6,332 nt of DNA from CBDUBU01 sp965365465 (lineage in GTDB: Bacteria; Bacteroidota; Rhodothermia; Rhodothermales; DASSAV01). Below the pieces are notes generated by a model that saw only the letters and a list, made by a program, of their open reading frames with translations, was not told the origin of the DNA and did no database searches. Positions 1 to 5,813 of the stretch are shown piece after piece. The position numbers and the translations under genes were made by a program. The DNA is taken from NCBI GenBank assembly GCA_965365465.1, contig CBDUBU010000242.1:1-6332 (forward strand), written 5' to 3'. The number at the start of each line of letters is the position of its first letter. Within the stretch, counting starts at the first letter, position 1.

Positions 1-2
1 GG

Positions 3-1466
3 CACCCGCTCGCCGACTCCTATGTGGCTTCCGACGTAGAGCGGGTGGAGGTGGTGCGGGGGCCGGCTTCCATCCTCTACGGGACAGGCGCATTGGGCGG
101 CGTGGTCAACATCATCACCCGGAAGCAGGAAGCGGAAGGCTTTGCCTTGAACGGCAGGCTTTCGTACGGGTCGCACAATACGCAGAAATACAGCGGCAAC
201 GCAGGCTTCCGGGAGGGCCGGCTGCACGGTTTCGTTTCGCTGAACCACGACCGCACGGACGGGCACCGTCCCTCGTCAGACTTCAACATCACCAACGGGT
301 ACGCAAAAGCCGGATACGATCTCCGCCGGAACCTCCGCCTGACCATCGACGGCGGACTGACAAAGTTCAAGTCCTTCGATCCCGGACCTGCCCGGTTGCC
401 TGCCGGAAACCCGGCTGCGACTGCGGAGCGCTGGGTGGACGTGCTCCGGGGAAGGGCTGCGCTTTCGCTGGAGAACCAGTCTGCCCGTGCGGAGGGCGGA
501 CTCAAGGCGTTCTATAACTTCGGCGACCACAAGATCTATGACGGCTTCCGCTCGGACGACCTGAACGCCGGGCTGACGTTTTACCAGGGCTTCCGGCTCT
601 TCCCCGGCAACGTGCTTACCGTAGGAATCGACTACAAGCATTACGGGGGTCGGGCCGAGAATATCACCGCAGGCAGAGACTTCGGGGAGCATTTCATCGA
701 CGAAACGGGCGGGTATGCCTTCGTGCAGCACTTTCTCTGGAACCGGGTCATTCTCAACGCGGGCCTTCGCCTGGAACATCATTCGCTGTATGGTATGCAG
801 AGCGTGCCGCAGGGAGGCTTTGCCCTGCACGTGACGCCGTCCGTCACGCTCAAGGGTTCGGTCTCGAAAGGATTCCGCAGCCCCACCATTCGGGAGTTGT
901 ACCTGTTTCCGGCGCCGACCCCTGACCTGGAGCCGGAGCGGATGTGGAATTATGAGGCCGGCGTGCTGTTCGGCGCCGGCAGCCGCCTGAGCGCCGAACT
1001 GACCGGCTTCCTGAGCCGGGGCGACAACCTGATCGAAGTGGCGGGCGCTTTTCCCAATCTGGCGCTGCGCAACACCGGCGCTTTTGCACACAGCGGCATA
1101 GAGATGCAGGGCCGGTACAGGATCTCGCGCCGGGTGAGTCTGAATGGAAACTACAGCTACCTGCACGCAGACCGTCCCGTCGTGTCGGCGCCGGAGCATC
1201 AGGTGTTTGCCGAAGCCGTTTACGGGCTTTCCCGTTTCAGCGTGAGCGTGCAGATGCAGTATATAGCCAACCTGTACACGCGCGTCTTTCCCACCGCTGC
1301 TACGGAGAATTACACCCTGCTTGGCGCGAACCTGACGTTTCGCCCTACCTCTTTTCTGGATCTGTTCGTACGCGCCGAGAACCTGCTGGATCAGGCCTAC
1401 GAGATCAACTACAACTACCCGATGCCGGGGGCCGCGTTTTTTACGGGCTTACGGTTCCGGTACTGA
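3..1466 (+). CDS. TonB-dependent outer-membrane receptor, 5'-truncated by the window edge
   Basis: This is the C-terminal 487 residues of a TonB-dependent receptor. The reading frame is open from the window edge, so the GTG at 24 is an internal valine and the true start, signal peptide and TonB box lie outside. The fragment opens with the end of the plug domain: VERVEVVRGPASILYG followed by GTGALGGVVNIITRK is the classic plug signature. The rest is the 22-strand barrel, rich in alternating aromatic strands. It contains the usual SKGFRSPTIRELYLF barrel segment and ends with AENLLDQAYE and a final aromatic residue (FRY), as outer-membrane barrels normally do for BAM recognition. Such receptors import siderophores, cobalamin, haem or glycans using TonB-ExbBD energy. 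The substrate cannot be read from this fragment, because no SusC-like features or helpful neighbours are visible. A hairpin cluster follows the stop, so it is probably the last gene of its transcript. Confidence 0.95.
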   Translation, partial: HPLADSYVASDVERVEVVRGPASILYGTGALGGVVNIITRKQEAEGFALNGRLSYGSHNTQKYSGNAGFREGRLHGFVSLNHDRTDGHRPSSDFNITNGYAKAGYDLRRNLRLTIDGGLTKFKSFDPGPARLPAGNPAATAERWVDVLRGRAALSLENQSARAEGGLKAFYNFGDHKIYDGFRSDDLNAGLTFYQGFRLFPGNVLTVGIDYKHYGGRAENITAGRDFGEHFIDETGGYAFVQHFLWNRVILNAGLRLEHHSLYGMQSVPQGGFALHVTPSVTLKGSVSKGFRSPTIRELYLFPAPTPDLEPERMWNYEAGVLFGAGSRLSAELTGFLSRGDNLIEVAGAFPNLALRNTGAFAHSGIEMQGRYRISRRVSLNGNYSYLHADRPVVSAPEHQVFAEAVYGLSRFSVSVQMQYIANLYTRVFPTAATENYTLLGANLTFRPTSFLDLFVRAENLLDQAYEINYNYPMPGAAFFTGLRFRY

Positions 1467-1472
1467 GAGGAA

Positions 1473-1498
1473 GCGGCGCTGCCGGCAGATGGCGCCGC
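1473..1498 (+). other. GC-rich hairpin just after the receptor stop codon
   Basis: The arms gcggcgc (1473-1479) and gcgccgc (1492-1498) are perfectly complementary over 7 bp. The 12-nt loop itself contains the self-complementary tgccggca. The hairpin begins 6 nt after the receptor stop. No T-run follows, so by itself it is more likely a 3'-end stabilising or Rho-blocking structure than an intrinsic terminator. Confidence 0.5.
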
Positions 1499-1516
1499 AA
1501 TCGGCCTTTGCAGGAG

Positions 1517-1544
1517 GCTGCGCCTCTGAGGCAGCGGCATTTTT
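1517..1544 (+). terminator. Candidate intrinsic terminator of the receptor gene
   Basis: A gctgc (1517-1521) / gcagc (1531-1535) stem with a 9-nt loop is followed after ggca by five T residues (1540-1544). The stem is short and the T-run modest, so the call is tentative. It lies about 50 nt after the receptor stop and on the correct strand. Confidence 0.4.
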
Positions 1545-1555
1545 AAGGACAGGGA

Positions 1556-1607
1556 TTTACTAGCGTAAGTCGCTCCGCTCGTTTACTGGCGTTAGTCGCT
1601 CCGCTCG
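1556..1607. repeat. 26-bp tandem direct repeat, two copies
   Basis: Copy 1 is 1556-1581 and copy 2 is 1582-1607, directly abutting. They match at 24 of 26 positions, differing at the 7th (a/g) and 12th (a/t) base. Both end in the shared block agtcgctccgctcg. The sequence after copy 2 starts a third unit (tttat) but then diverges. Read on the minus strand, this block directly follows a TGTCATCCCGACCG element (1628-1642), so it is probably the tail of the same dispersed repeat family. Two units without spacers are not a CRISPR. Confidence 0.75.
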
Positions 1608-1627
1608 TTTATTTCACTGCGCTTCAC

Positions 1628-1800
1628 CGGTCGGGATGACACACCTCGGGTTGGGTTGCGGCAGCCCTTTTACCTCTGTGTCATGCCGAGCGCGGGGCGC
1701 CTCTATGCCCACAGAACGACAGGCGCTCTTTCCTGGCAGGCGCTTGCGTTTGTAGTCTTTTTTATCGCCGTGCCGCCTGCAAGCAGTGTCATCCTGGCGG
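1628..1800. repeat. Three copies of a short TGTCAT-type interspersed element
   Basis: Three 15-bp segments share the pattern GTGTCATNCNNGNCG: gtgtcatcccgaccg on the minus strand (1628-1642), gtgtcatgccgagcg on the plus strand (1678-1692) and gtgtcatcctggcgg on the plus strand (1786-1800). The first two form an inverted pair around a 35-nt centre. From memory, similar GTCATCC(C/T)GA-type sequences occur as short intergenic repeats in several bacterial genomes, including Bacteroidota and Chloroflexota. I treat this as a degenerate intergenic repeat, possibly REP- or MITE-like. No transposase is nearby. Confidence 0.5.
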
Positions 1801-1920
1801 TTACCGCAAGGGCAGGCGGCGTGAAAAGGCCGGAGGGAACAAAGGGAGCCGCCGGGCGATGACGATGGCAGGCGTCGGGCTTCAACCTGCCGGCCCGCTC
1901 CAAATCGAACACAACACGCA

Positions 1921-2505
1921 ATGAATATGGAACCTATCGTTAACCGCGTGGCCGAGAGTGAAATCCTCGTCTACAACCTCGAAGCGCTGTGGGATGGGCA
2001 GCCCGTCGTCGAACTGGACCTGGCGCCGTTTCTCTACAAGGGGCTGGTGCTCCGCGAAAAGGAGTTCCGGGAGCAGATGAAAGCGCACGACTGGAAGGCC
2101 TATGCGGGCCGGCATGTGGCTGTGTTCTGTTCTGCCGATGCCATCGTGCCCACGTGGGCCTACATGCTCGCGGGCAGCAAGTTGCAGGGCCTCGCCCGGT
2201 CGGTCGCCTTCGGACGTGCGGCGGACCTCGTGCGTGAGCATTTCGTCCGGGCCATCGAGGCGGAGGACTGGTTGGCCTACACGGATCGTATCGTCGTGGT
2301 CAAGGGCTGCGGCAGCAAGATCGTACCCACCGGCGCGTACCTGCTTGCCACGATGAAGCTCCAGAACGTGGCGCGGAAGCTCATGTACGGCGAACCCTGC
2401 TCGTCGGTGCCGATCTGGCGGCGGCCTGCGCAGGAAACGCGCACGCAGACCCCTGCCGTTGCAGCGCGGCCTGCCCTGCCCGGCGCTGACAGGAGGGCGC
2501 TGTAG
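1921..2505 (+). CDS. DUF2480 family protein, function unknown
   Basis: This is a 194-residue soluble protein with no signal peptide or membrane segment. I recognise the DUF2480 family from its N-terminal EPIVNRVAES, then GLVLREKEFRE (41-51), CSADAIVPTWAYM (70-82), VVKGCGSKIVPTGAY (126-140) and GEPCSSVPIWRRP (157-169). The family has no assigned function that I know. Cysteines 70, 130 and 160 sit in conserved-looking stretches. Residues 49-98 and 108-157 are clearly homologous to each other (see findings), so the protein is a two-repeat structure. After about residue 169 there is a 25-residue Pro/Ala/Arg-rich tail that looks dispensable. ATGs at 1921 and 1927 both fit, and the second gives the shorter MEPIVNRV start that I remember as typical. 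No Shine-Dalgarno is visible. It is the first gene of a four-gene operon, with the next start 5 nt after its stop. Confidence 0.9.
   Translation: MNMEPIVNRVAESEILVYNLEALWDGQPVVELDLAPFLYKGLVLREKEFREQMKAHDWKAYAGRHVAVFCSADAIVPTWAYMLAGSKLQGLARSVAFGRAADLVREHFVRAIEAEDWLAYTDRIVVVKGCGSKIVPTGAYLLATMKLQNVARKLMYGEPCSSVPIWRRPAQETRTQTPAVAARPALPGADRRAL
2491..2496 (+). promoter_or_regulatory. Shine-Dalgarno AGGAGG for the DUF2914 gene
   Basis: A perfect AGGAGG lies inside the last codons of the DUF2480 gene, 14 nt before the ATG at 2511. The spacing is longer than usual, so its strength is uncertain. It is the only recognisable site for that start and supports 2511 as the initiation codon. Confidence 0.5.
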
Positions 2506-2510
2506 TCGCC

Positions 2511-3704
2511 ATGACCACCGAGCAACTCGAAAGGCCTCCTGCCGCCGGACTGCGGAGCCGCCTCACCGCTTTCTCCGGGCGGCTGTGGGATCGCATCGAA
2601 CAGGGCGGGCCATACCGGCGCTGCCTGGGGTTCTACCGGAAGCACGAGCGCTTTGCCCCTGCCCTGTTCTTCTTCGGAGGGGCGGCCTGGGACGCCGCCA
2701 CGTTGAAACGCATCGATGCCTGGGTGGATGACCTCCTGCTGATGGCTTACCTCCTCATGGCGGGCGCTGCCATCATGGCGGCTGTCCTGGTCGAGTACGG
2801 GCGCGTCAGCCATCCCTGGCTGCTGAAGGGCCGGGCCTGGTATCCTGCCCTCATCCAGTTTTTCTTCGGCGCCCTTTTCAGCGCCTACGTCGTCTTTTAC
2901 GCGCAGAGCGCCTCGTTTTCCGAAAGCTCGCTCTACCTGGTCCTGCTGGCGGCGCTGCTGGTCAGCAACGAGTTTATCCACAGGCGGCTCGTCAACCTGT
3001 ACGTGCTATTCGCGCTATTTTTTCTCTCCGGGTTCTCCTTTTTCATCTTTTACGTCCCGGTGCTTGTCAAGCAGATGAACTATGCGACGTTTCTGGCCGG
3101 AGGCGCCCTGAGCGCAGGGCTGGTCGCGGCGATGCTCTGGCATCTGAAAAGCCAGGGCGTCTTTCAGACCGCCCGCCACCTCCGCAACGTCCTGCTGCTG
3201 ATTGCCGGCCTGTTCGTTCTGTTCAATGGCTTTTACCTGCTCAACTGGATCCCGCCCGTCCCGCTGGCCCTGCGCCACGGAGGAATCTACCACCACGTCG
3301 AGCGCGTCCCGGAGAAGGGCGCGTACGAACTCTGGTACGAAAGCCCGCCGTGGCATCGGTTCTGGAGCCAGTCCGACCGGGTGTTTCGCCGCGCCGAAGG
3401 CGAGCCGGTGTACTGCTTCACCGCCGTCTTTGCGCCGACCCGCCTCACGAAAACGCTCTACCACCAGTGGAGCCGCTACGATGCCGGAACCGGCCGCTGG
3501 ACGCCCTCTGACCGGATGACCTTCCGCGTTGAGGGAATGCGGGATCGGGGCTACCGGTGGTACTCGCGCAAGCGCAACCTGGAGCCGGGCCGCTGGCGTG
3601 TGGACGTAAGGACCGAAGAAGGGCTGATTCTGGGTCGCATCCGGTTCATGGTAGAGCAGGCAGAGGCCCCGGCCGCAAACCTGAAACACCTGACCTACCC
3701 ATGA
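2511..3704 (+). CDS. Multi-pass membrane protein with C-terminal DUF2914 domain
   Basis: The 397-residue protein has three parts. Residues 1-70 are a cytosolic-looking, Arg-rich amphipathic region. Six hydrophobic segments follow at about 72-95, 110-131, 140-157, 160-185, 192-211 and 225-247. A soluble C-terminal domain covers about 300-382. That domain matches DUF2914: YHQW (317-320), FRVEGMRDRGYRWYSRKR (338-355) and LEPGRWRVDVRTEEG (357-371) correspond to the family's H-W, RW-S-K and G-W-V-V-G pattern. DUF2914 has no established biochemical role that I know, and the fold is predicted to be beta-rich. With an even number of helices, the N- and C-terminal parts should be on the same side of the inner membrane. 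The side cannot be fixed from sequence alone. There is no signal peptide and no catalytic motif. The stop codon overlaps the tsaE start (ATGA), which implies translational coupling. Confidence 0.85.
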   Translation: MTTEQLERPPAAGLRSRLTAFSGRLWDRIEQGGPYRRCLGFYRKHERFAPALFFFGGAAWDAATLKRIDAWVDDLLLMAYLLMAGAAIMAAVLVEYGRVSHPWLLKGRAWYPALIQFFFGALFSAYVVFYAQSASFSESSLYLVLLAALLVSNEFIHRRLVNLYVLFALFFLSGFSFFIFYVPVLVKQMNYATFLAGGALSAGLVAAMLWHLKSQGVFQTARHLRNVLLLIAGLFVLFNGFYLLNWIPPVPLALRHGGIYHHVERVPEKGAYELWYESPPWHRFWSQSDRVFRRAEGEPVYCFTAVFAPTRLTKTLYHQWSRYDAGTGRWTPSDRMTFRVEGMRDRGYRWYSRKRNLEPGRWRVDVRTEEGLILGRIRFMVEQAEAPAANLKHLTYP

Positions 3705-4147
3705 CAGCGACCCCCAGGCATCCGGCGCTCCCTCTCGAAACGGAAAGCCCGGAGGAAACCAGCGCTTTCGGGGCGCAACTGGCCGCCCTGCTGCAACCGG
3801 GCGATGTCGTGGCCCTCTACGGCGACCTCGGCGCAGGCAAGACCCACCTTGCCAAAGGCATCTGCGGCGCCCTCGGCATCCCCGAAGCAGAGGTCACCAG
3901 CCCGACGTTCACCCTCATCAATGAGTACGCGGGCCGCTGCCTGACGGTGTACCATTTCGACGCCTACCGCATCCGCTCGGAGGCCGAGTTTTACGAACTC
4001 GGATTCGAGGATTACTTCTACGGGGATGGGATCTGCCTCGTCGAATGGCCGGAGCGCGTGGCCTCGCTCCTTCCGGAAGATTGCCTGCGCCTGCGCCTCT
4101 CGCACGGGGGTGACAACCGGCGGCGCATCACACGGGAGGAGGGATGA
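3701..4147 (+). CDS. tsaE: tRNA N6-adenosine threonylcarbamoyltransferase complex ATPase TsaE
   Basis: TsaE is the cytoplasmic P-loop ATPase that works with TsaB and TsaD to transfer threonylcarbamoyl from its AMP adduct to A37 of ANN-decoding tRNAs (t6A). The 148-residue length is typical of the family. Visible motifs are the Walker A loop GDLGAGKTHLAKG (41-53), the SPTFTLINEY segment (67-76), HFDAYR (85-90) and VEWPER (114-119), all diagnostic of the YjeE/TsaE family. The frame is open back to 3557, but the ATG at 3701 is chosen. It gives the normal family length and overlaps the upstream stop as ATGA, whereas the extension would lie on top of the conserved DUF2914 coding sequence. No Shine-Dalgarno precedes it, so translation probably depends on coupling from the upstream gene. 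Its own stop overlaps the folC start in the same way. Confidence 0.96.
   Translation: MTATPRHPALPLETESPEETSAFGAQLAALLQPGDVVALYGDLGAGKTHLAKGICGALGIPEAEVTSPTFTLINEYAGRCLTVYHFDAYRIRSEAEFYELGFEDYFYGDGICLVEWPERVASLLPEDCLRLRLSHGGDNRRRITREEG
4135..4139 (+). promoter_or_regulatory. Shine-Dalgarno for folC
   Basis: The purine run gggaggaggg immediately precedes the ATG at 4144, inside the last codons of tsaE. GGAGG at 4135-4139 gives a 4-nt spacer and the overlapping AGGAGG (4137-4142) only 1 nt. The former is the more plausible register. Together with the ATGA overlap, it fixes the folC start. Confidence 0.55.
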
Positions 4148-5439
4148 AAAAAGAGGAACCCGGCGCGTATCTGCTCTCGCTGCCCCGGTTCACCGACCAG
4201 GGCGCGCCGGCGTACCGGCCCGGCCTGGAACGCATGAACGCCCTCATGGACGGGATGGGCCGCCCACACGAAGCCTTCAGGAGCGTCCATATCGCCGGGA
4301 CGAACGGAAAAGGCTCTACGGCCTCCATGCTGGCCGCTGTCGTTTCGGCCTCCGGGCGCAAAACCGGCCTGCACACGTCGCCGCACCTGTTTCGGCTCAC
4401 CGAGCGTATGCGGATCGACGGGCAGGAGGCGCCGGAGGCCTGGCTCGCCGATGCCGTTGAACGCTGCCGGAGCCTCTTCGAGCAGGTCGGGCCGAGCTTT
4501 TTCGAGGCTACCGTAGCGCTCAGTTTCCTCTATTTTGCCGAAAAGGGCGTGGAGGAGGCGGTCGTGGAGGTGGGCATGGGCGGCCGCCTGGACGCAACCA
4601 ACATCCTGACGCCCCAGCTCTCGCTGATTACGAGCATCGGATTTGACCATACCGAGTTTCTCGGCGATACGCTCGCACGCATCGCTGCGGAAAAGGCAGG
4701 AATCGTCAAGCCGGGCGTTCCCGTGCTGACCTCGGCGGAGCAACCCGAAGCAGTCGAGGCCATCCGAAGCGCCGCTACAGCCCGGCAGGCTCCGTTTCAC
4801 CACATCCCGGAAGAAGTGCGCGTGCAGGCAACCCGGGCTGTGGCAGAGGGCATCGTGCTTACGCTGGAAACCCCGGCCAGACGGTACGAAAACCTGCGGA
4901 TCGGGCTGCCGGGCCTGCACCAGCGCAGCAATGCGGCCCTCGCGCTTCGCGCCGCCGAATTGCTGCCGGACCCGCCGCCGCCGGAGGCCGTCTACCTGGG
5001 CCTGGCCGAGGTGCGGACGCGAACAGGCCTGCGGGGCCGCCTCGACGTGCTCCACCGGGCGCCCCTGATCGTCGCGGACGTGGGGCACAACCCGGAGGGG
5101 TTGAGCGCCGCGCTTCGCTTCGTCCGGTCGGCGACGCCGGAGCACGGGCGTATCTTCGCGCTTTTTGGAGCCCTGCGCGACAAGGACGTGGGCGCGATGG
5201 CCCGGCTGCTCGCGGAGTCCGGGGCCGCCGTGTTCGCCGTTGCCCTTGCCTCGGAGCGGGCGCTGCCTGCTGCGGAACTCAGCGATGCGCTCCGGGTTAT
5301 GGGAGTAACCATTTCCGGGGCGGGACCTGTTCCCGAAGGGATCCACTGGTTTCAAGGCGTATCTACCCCCCGGGACGCTCTCCTCATTACCGGCTCGCAC
5401 CAGGTCGTCGCGCAGATCCCGGAAGCATGGTGGACATGA
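4144..5439 (+). CDS. folC: Bifunctional dihydrofolate synthase / folylpolyglutamate synthase
   Basis: FolC is an ATP-dependent Mur-ligase-family enzyme of the cytosol. It adds glutamate to dihydropteroate and then extends tetrahydrofolates with further glutamates. The 431 residues are the usual length. The N-terminal domain has the P-loop AGTNGKGSTASML (51-63), then KTGLHTSPHLFRLTERMRI (73-91), the EVGMGGRLDATNIL signature (142-155), SIGFDHTEFLG (164-174) and AAEKAGIVKPG (181-191), the region carrying the carbamylated lysine in this family. GLPGLHQRSNAALAL (254-268) and RGRLDVL (297-303) lead into the C-terminal ligase domain. There VADVGHNPEGL (310-320) replaces the common DGAHNP with DVGHNP, a variant I believe is usual in Bacteroidota. 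ALFGALRDKDVGAM (339-352) follows. All expected motifs are present. It is the last gene of the operon. DHFS-only and FPGS-only forms cannot be separated from the bifunctional one by sequence alone. Confidence 0.97.
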   Translation: MKKEEPGAYLLSLPRFTDQGAPAYRPGLERMNALMDGMGRPHEAFRSVHIAGTNGKGSTASMLAAVVSASGRKTGLHTSPHLFRLTERMRIDGQEAPEAWLADAVERCRSLFEQVGPSFFEATVALSFLYFAEKGVEEAVVEVGMGGRLDATNILTPQLSLITSIGFDHTEFLGDTLARIAAEKAGIVKPGVPVLTSAEQPEAVEAIRSAATARQAPFHHIPEEVRVQATRAVAEGIVLTLETPARRYENLRIGLPGLHQRSNAALALRAAELLPDPPPPEAVYLGLAEVRTRTGLRGRLDVLHRAPLIVADVGHNPEGLSAALRFVRSATPEHGRIFALFGALRDKDVGAMARLLAESGAAVFAVALASERALPAAELSDALRVMGVTISGAGPVPEGIHWFQGVSTPRDALLITGSHQVVAQIPEAWWT

Positions 5440-5544
5440 CGCCCTACGCGCACGCTTCGGATCTTTTTCGACCCTGTACAGATAAAAATATGTAGAATTT
5501 TCCGCGATCAGGATGCCTGTCATGGATTCCGGCTCCGGATGCGC

Positions 5545-5552
5545 TATCTTTA
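5545..5552 (+). promoter_or_regulatory. Possible Bacteroidota-type -7 promoter box for rho
   Basis: The octamer tatcttta matches the Bacteroidota -7 consensus TAnnTTTG at all but the last base. No good TTG/TTTG -33 partner is seen at the expected distance upstream. A competing -10-like element tagaat (5493-5498) lies in the AT-rich island just upstream. Either would give rho a leader of roughly 250-310 nt. Confidence 0.25.
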
Positions 5553-5637
5553 CCGGCGTCCGCAATTCATGCGAAAGCGTTGAATCCAGAGTGCAGCCCC
5601 ACGCTCCCCCTCCGGGCTGAAGTCTACCTCCCGCTTG

Positions 5638-5669
5638 ATTTAATTCCTCTTTCCTACCCCTATAACCCC
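5638..5669 (+). promoter_or_regulatory. Rut-like G-free, C-rich tract in the rho leader
   Basis: This 32-nt stretch has no G and 13 C, with several pyrimidine-C dinucleotides (cctctttcctacccc and following). It lies within a 50-nt block (5621-5670) with 20 C and 4 G. Rho loads on unstructured, C-rich, G-poor RNA, and rho genes are known to be autoregulated by attenuation in their leader in enterobacteria. The call is compositional only, since no sequence consensus exists for rut sites. Confidence 0.35.
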
Positions 5670-5813
5670 GTGTTGAACGCCCCGTTCTGACGCGCACGGC
5701 AACACCGCGAACCTCCTTTTTTCCATTGGACAAGCACGGCGTGATCGGCCCGACCCCTTCCTGGCGTCTGCCCGCCCCGATGCCTCCAGGTTCTTAACCT
5801 CATCCTCTGCTTT

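Larger units (their letters stand above)
1467..1920. other. Noncoding gap with hairpins and repeats between receptor gene and operon
   Basis: This 454-base gap contains no convincing gene. The only open frame of note (1656-1862) needs a TTG start, has no ribosome binding site and runs through repeat copies. The left part holds two hairpins and a T-run that could end the receptor transcript. The middle holds a 26-bp tandem duplication and three short TGTCAT-type elements. The right part (about 1800-1920) should carry the promoter of the DUF2480 operon, but I cannot point to a convincing -33/-7 or -35/-10 pair there. The sequence just before the ATG is A-rich (aacacaacacgca), a common arrangement in Bacteroidota, which often initiate without a Shine-Dalgarno. 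Confidence 0.7.
5440..5813. other. Noncoding gap and likely long leader of rho
   Basis: The 374 bases between folC and rho contain no gene I would call with confidence. Right after folC comes an AT-rich island (about 5460-5503) that stands out from the GC-rich surroundings and contains the palindrome ctgtacag (5474-5481). No clear intrinsic terminator for folC is visible. From about 5590 to the rho start the plus strand is strongly C-over-G: I count 91 C against 45 G in 5591-5810. Positions 5638-5669 contain no G at all. This looks like an untranslated leader transcribed with rho. A 32-codon open frame at 5522-5620 is discussed as a finding and not called as a gene. Confidence 0.65.

Noticed and set aside
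276..1199. Minus-strand open frame of 307 codons opposite the receptor gene
   Set aside because: It lies wholly within the TonB-dependent receptor coding sequence, has no family resemblance and has the composition of a shadow frame.
1556..1607. CRISPR-like repeat
   Set aside because: There are only two 26-bp units, directly abutting with no spacer, and no cas gene nearby.
1744..1768. Possible promoter (tttg ... ttttttatcgc) in the first gap
   Set aside because: The elements do not fit either the -33/-7 or the -35/-10 spacing, and the site lies about 150 nt before the operon inside the repeat cluster.
1815..1853. ggcggc / gccgcc inverted repeat upstream of the DUF2480 gene as a terminator or riboswitch
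   Set aside because: The 6-bp arms are separated by 27 nt in very GC-rich DNA with no T-run and no known riboswitch core.
1656..1862. Small plus-strand open frame of 68 codons in the first gap, with one hydrophobic stretch
   Set aside because: It needs a TTG start without a ribosome site, runs through two repeat elements, and has no resemblance to known small proteins. It could only be revived by ribosome profiling or conservation.
2277..2981. Minus-strand open frame of 234 codons spanning the DUF2480/DUF2914 junction
   Set aside because: It overlaps two well-supported plus-strand genes and shows no motif. It is a by-product of GC-rich third positions.
3557..3700. Upstream extension of the tsaE frame by 48 codons
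   Set aside because: The extension lies on the conserved end of the DUF2914 domain. The ATG at 3701 gives the normal TsaE length and a typical ATGA overlap.
5569..5583. Tiny ORF ATG-CGA-AAG-CGT-TGA in the rho leader
   Set aside because: Five codons including the stop, with no ribosome site, is well within chance, and it sits inside the larger candidate leader frame at 5522-5620.
4018..5733. Very long open frame on the minus strand (571 codons) opposite folC
   Set aside because: It is antisense to a complete folC with every family motif and also covers part of tsaE and the rho leader. Its translation is rich in Arg/Gly/Pro/His with no recognisable domain, as expected from GC-rich codon bias on the coding strand.
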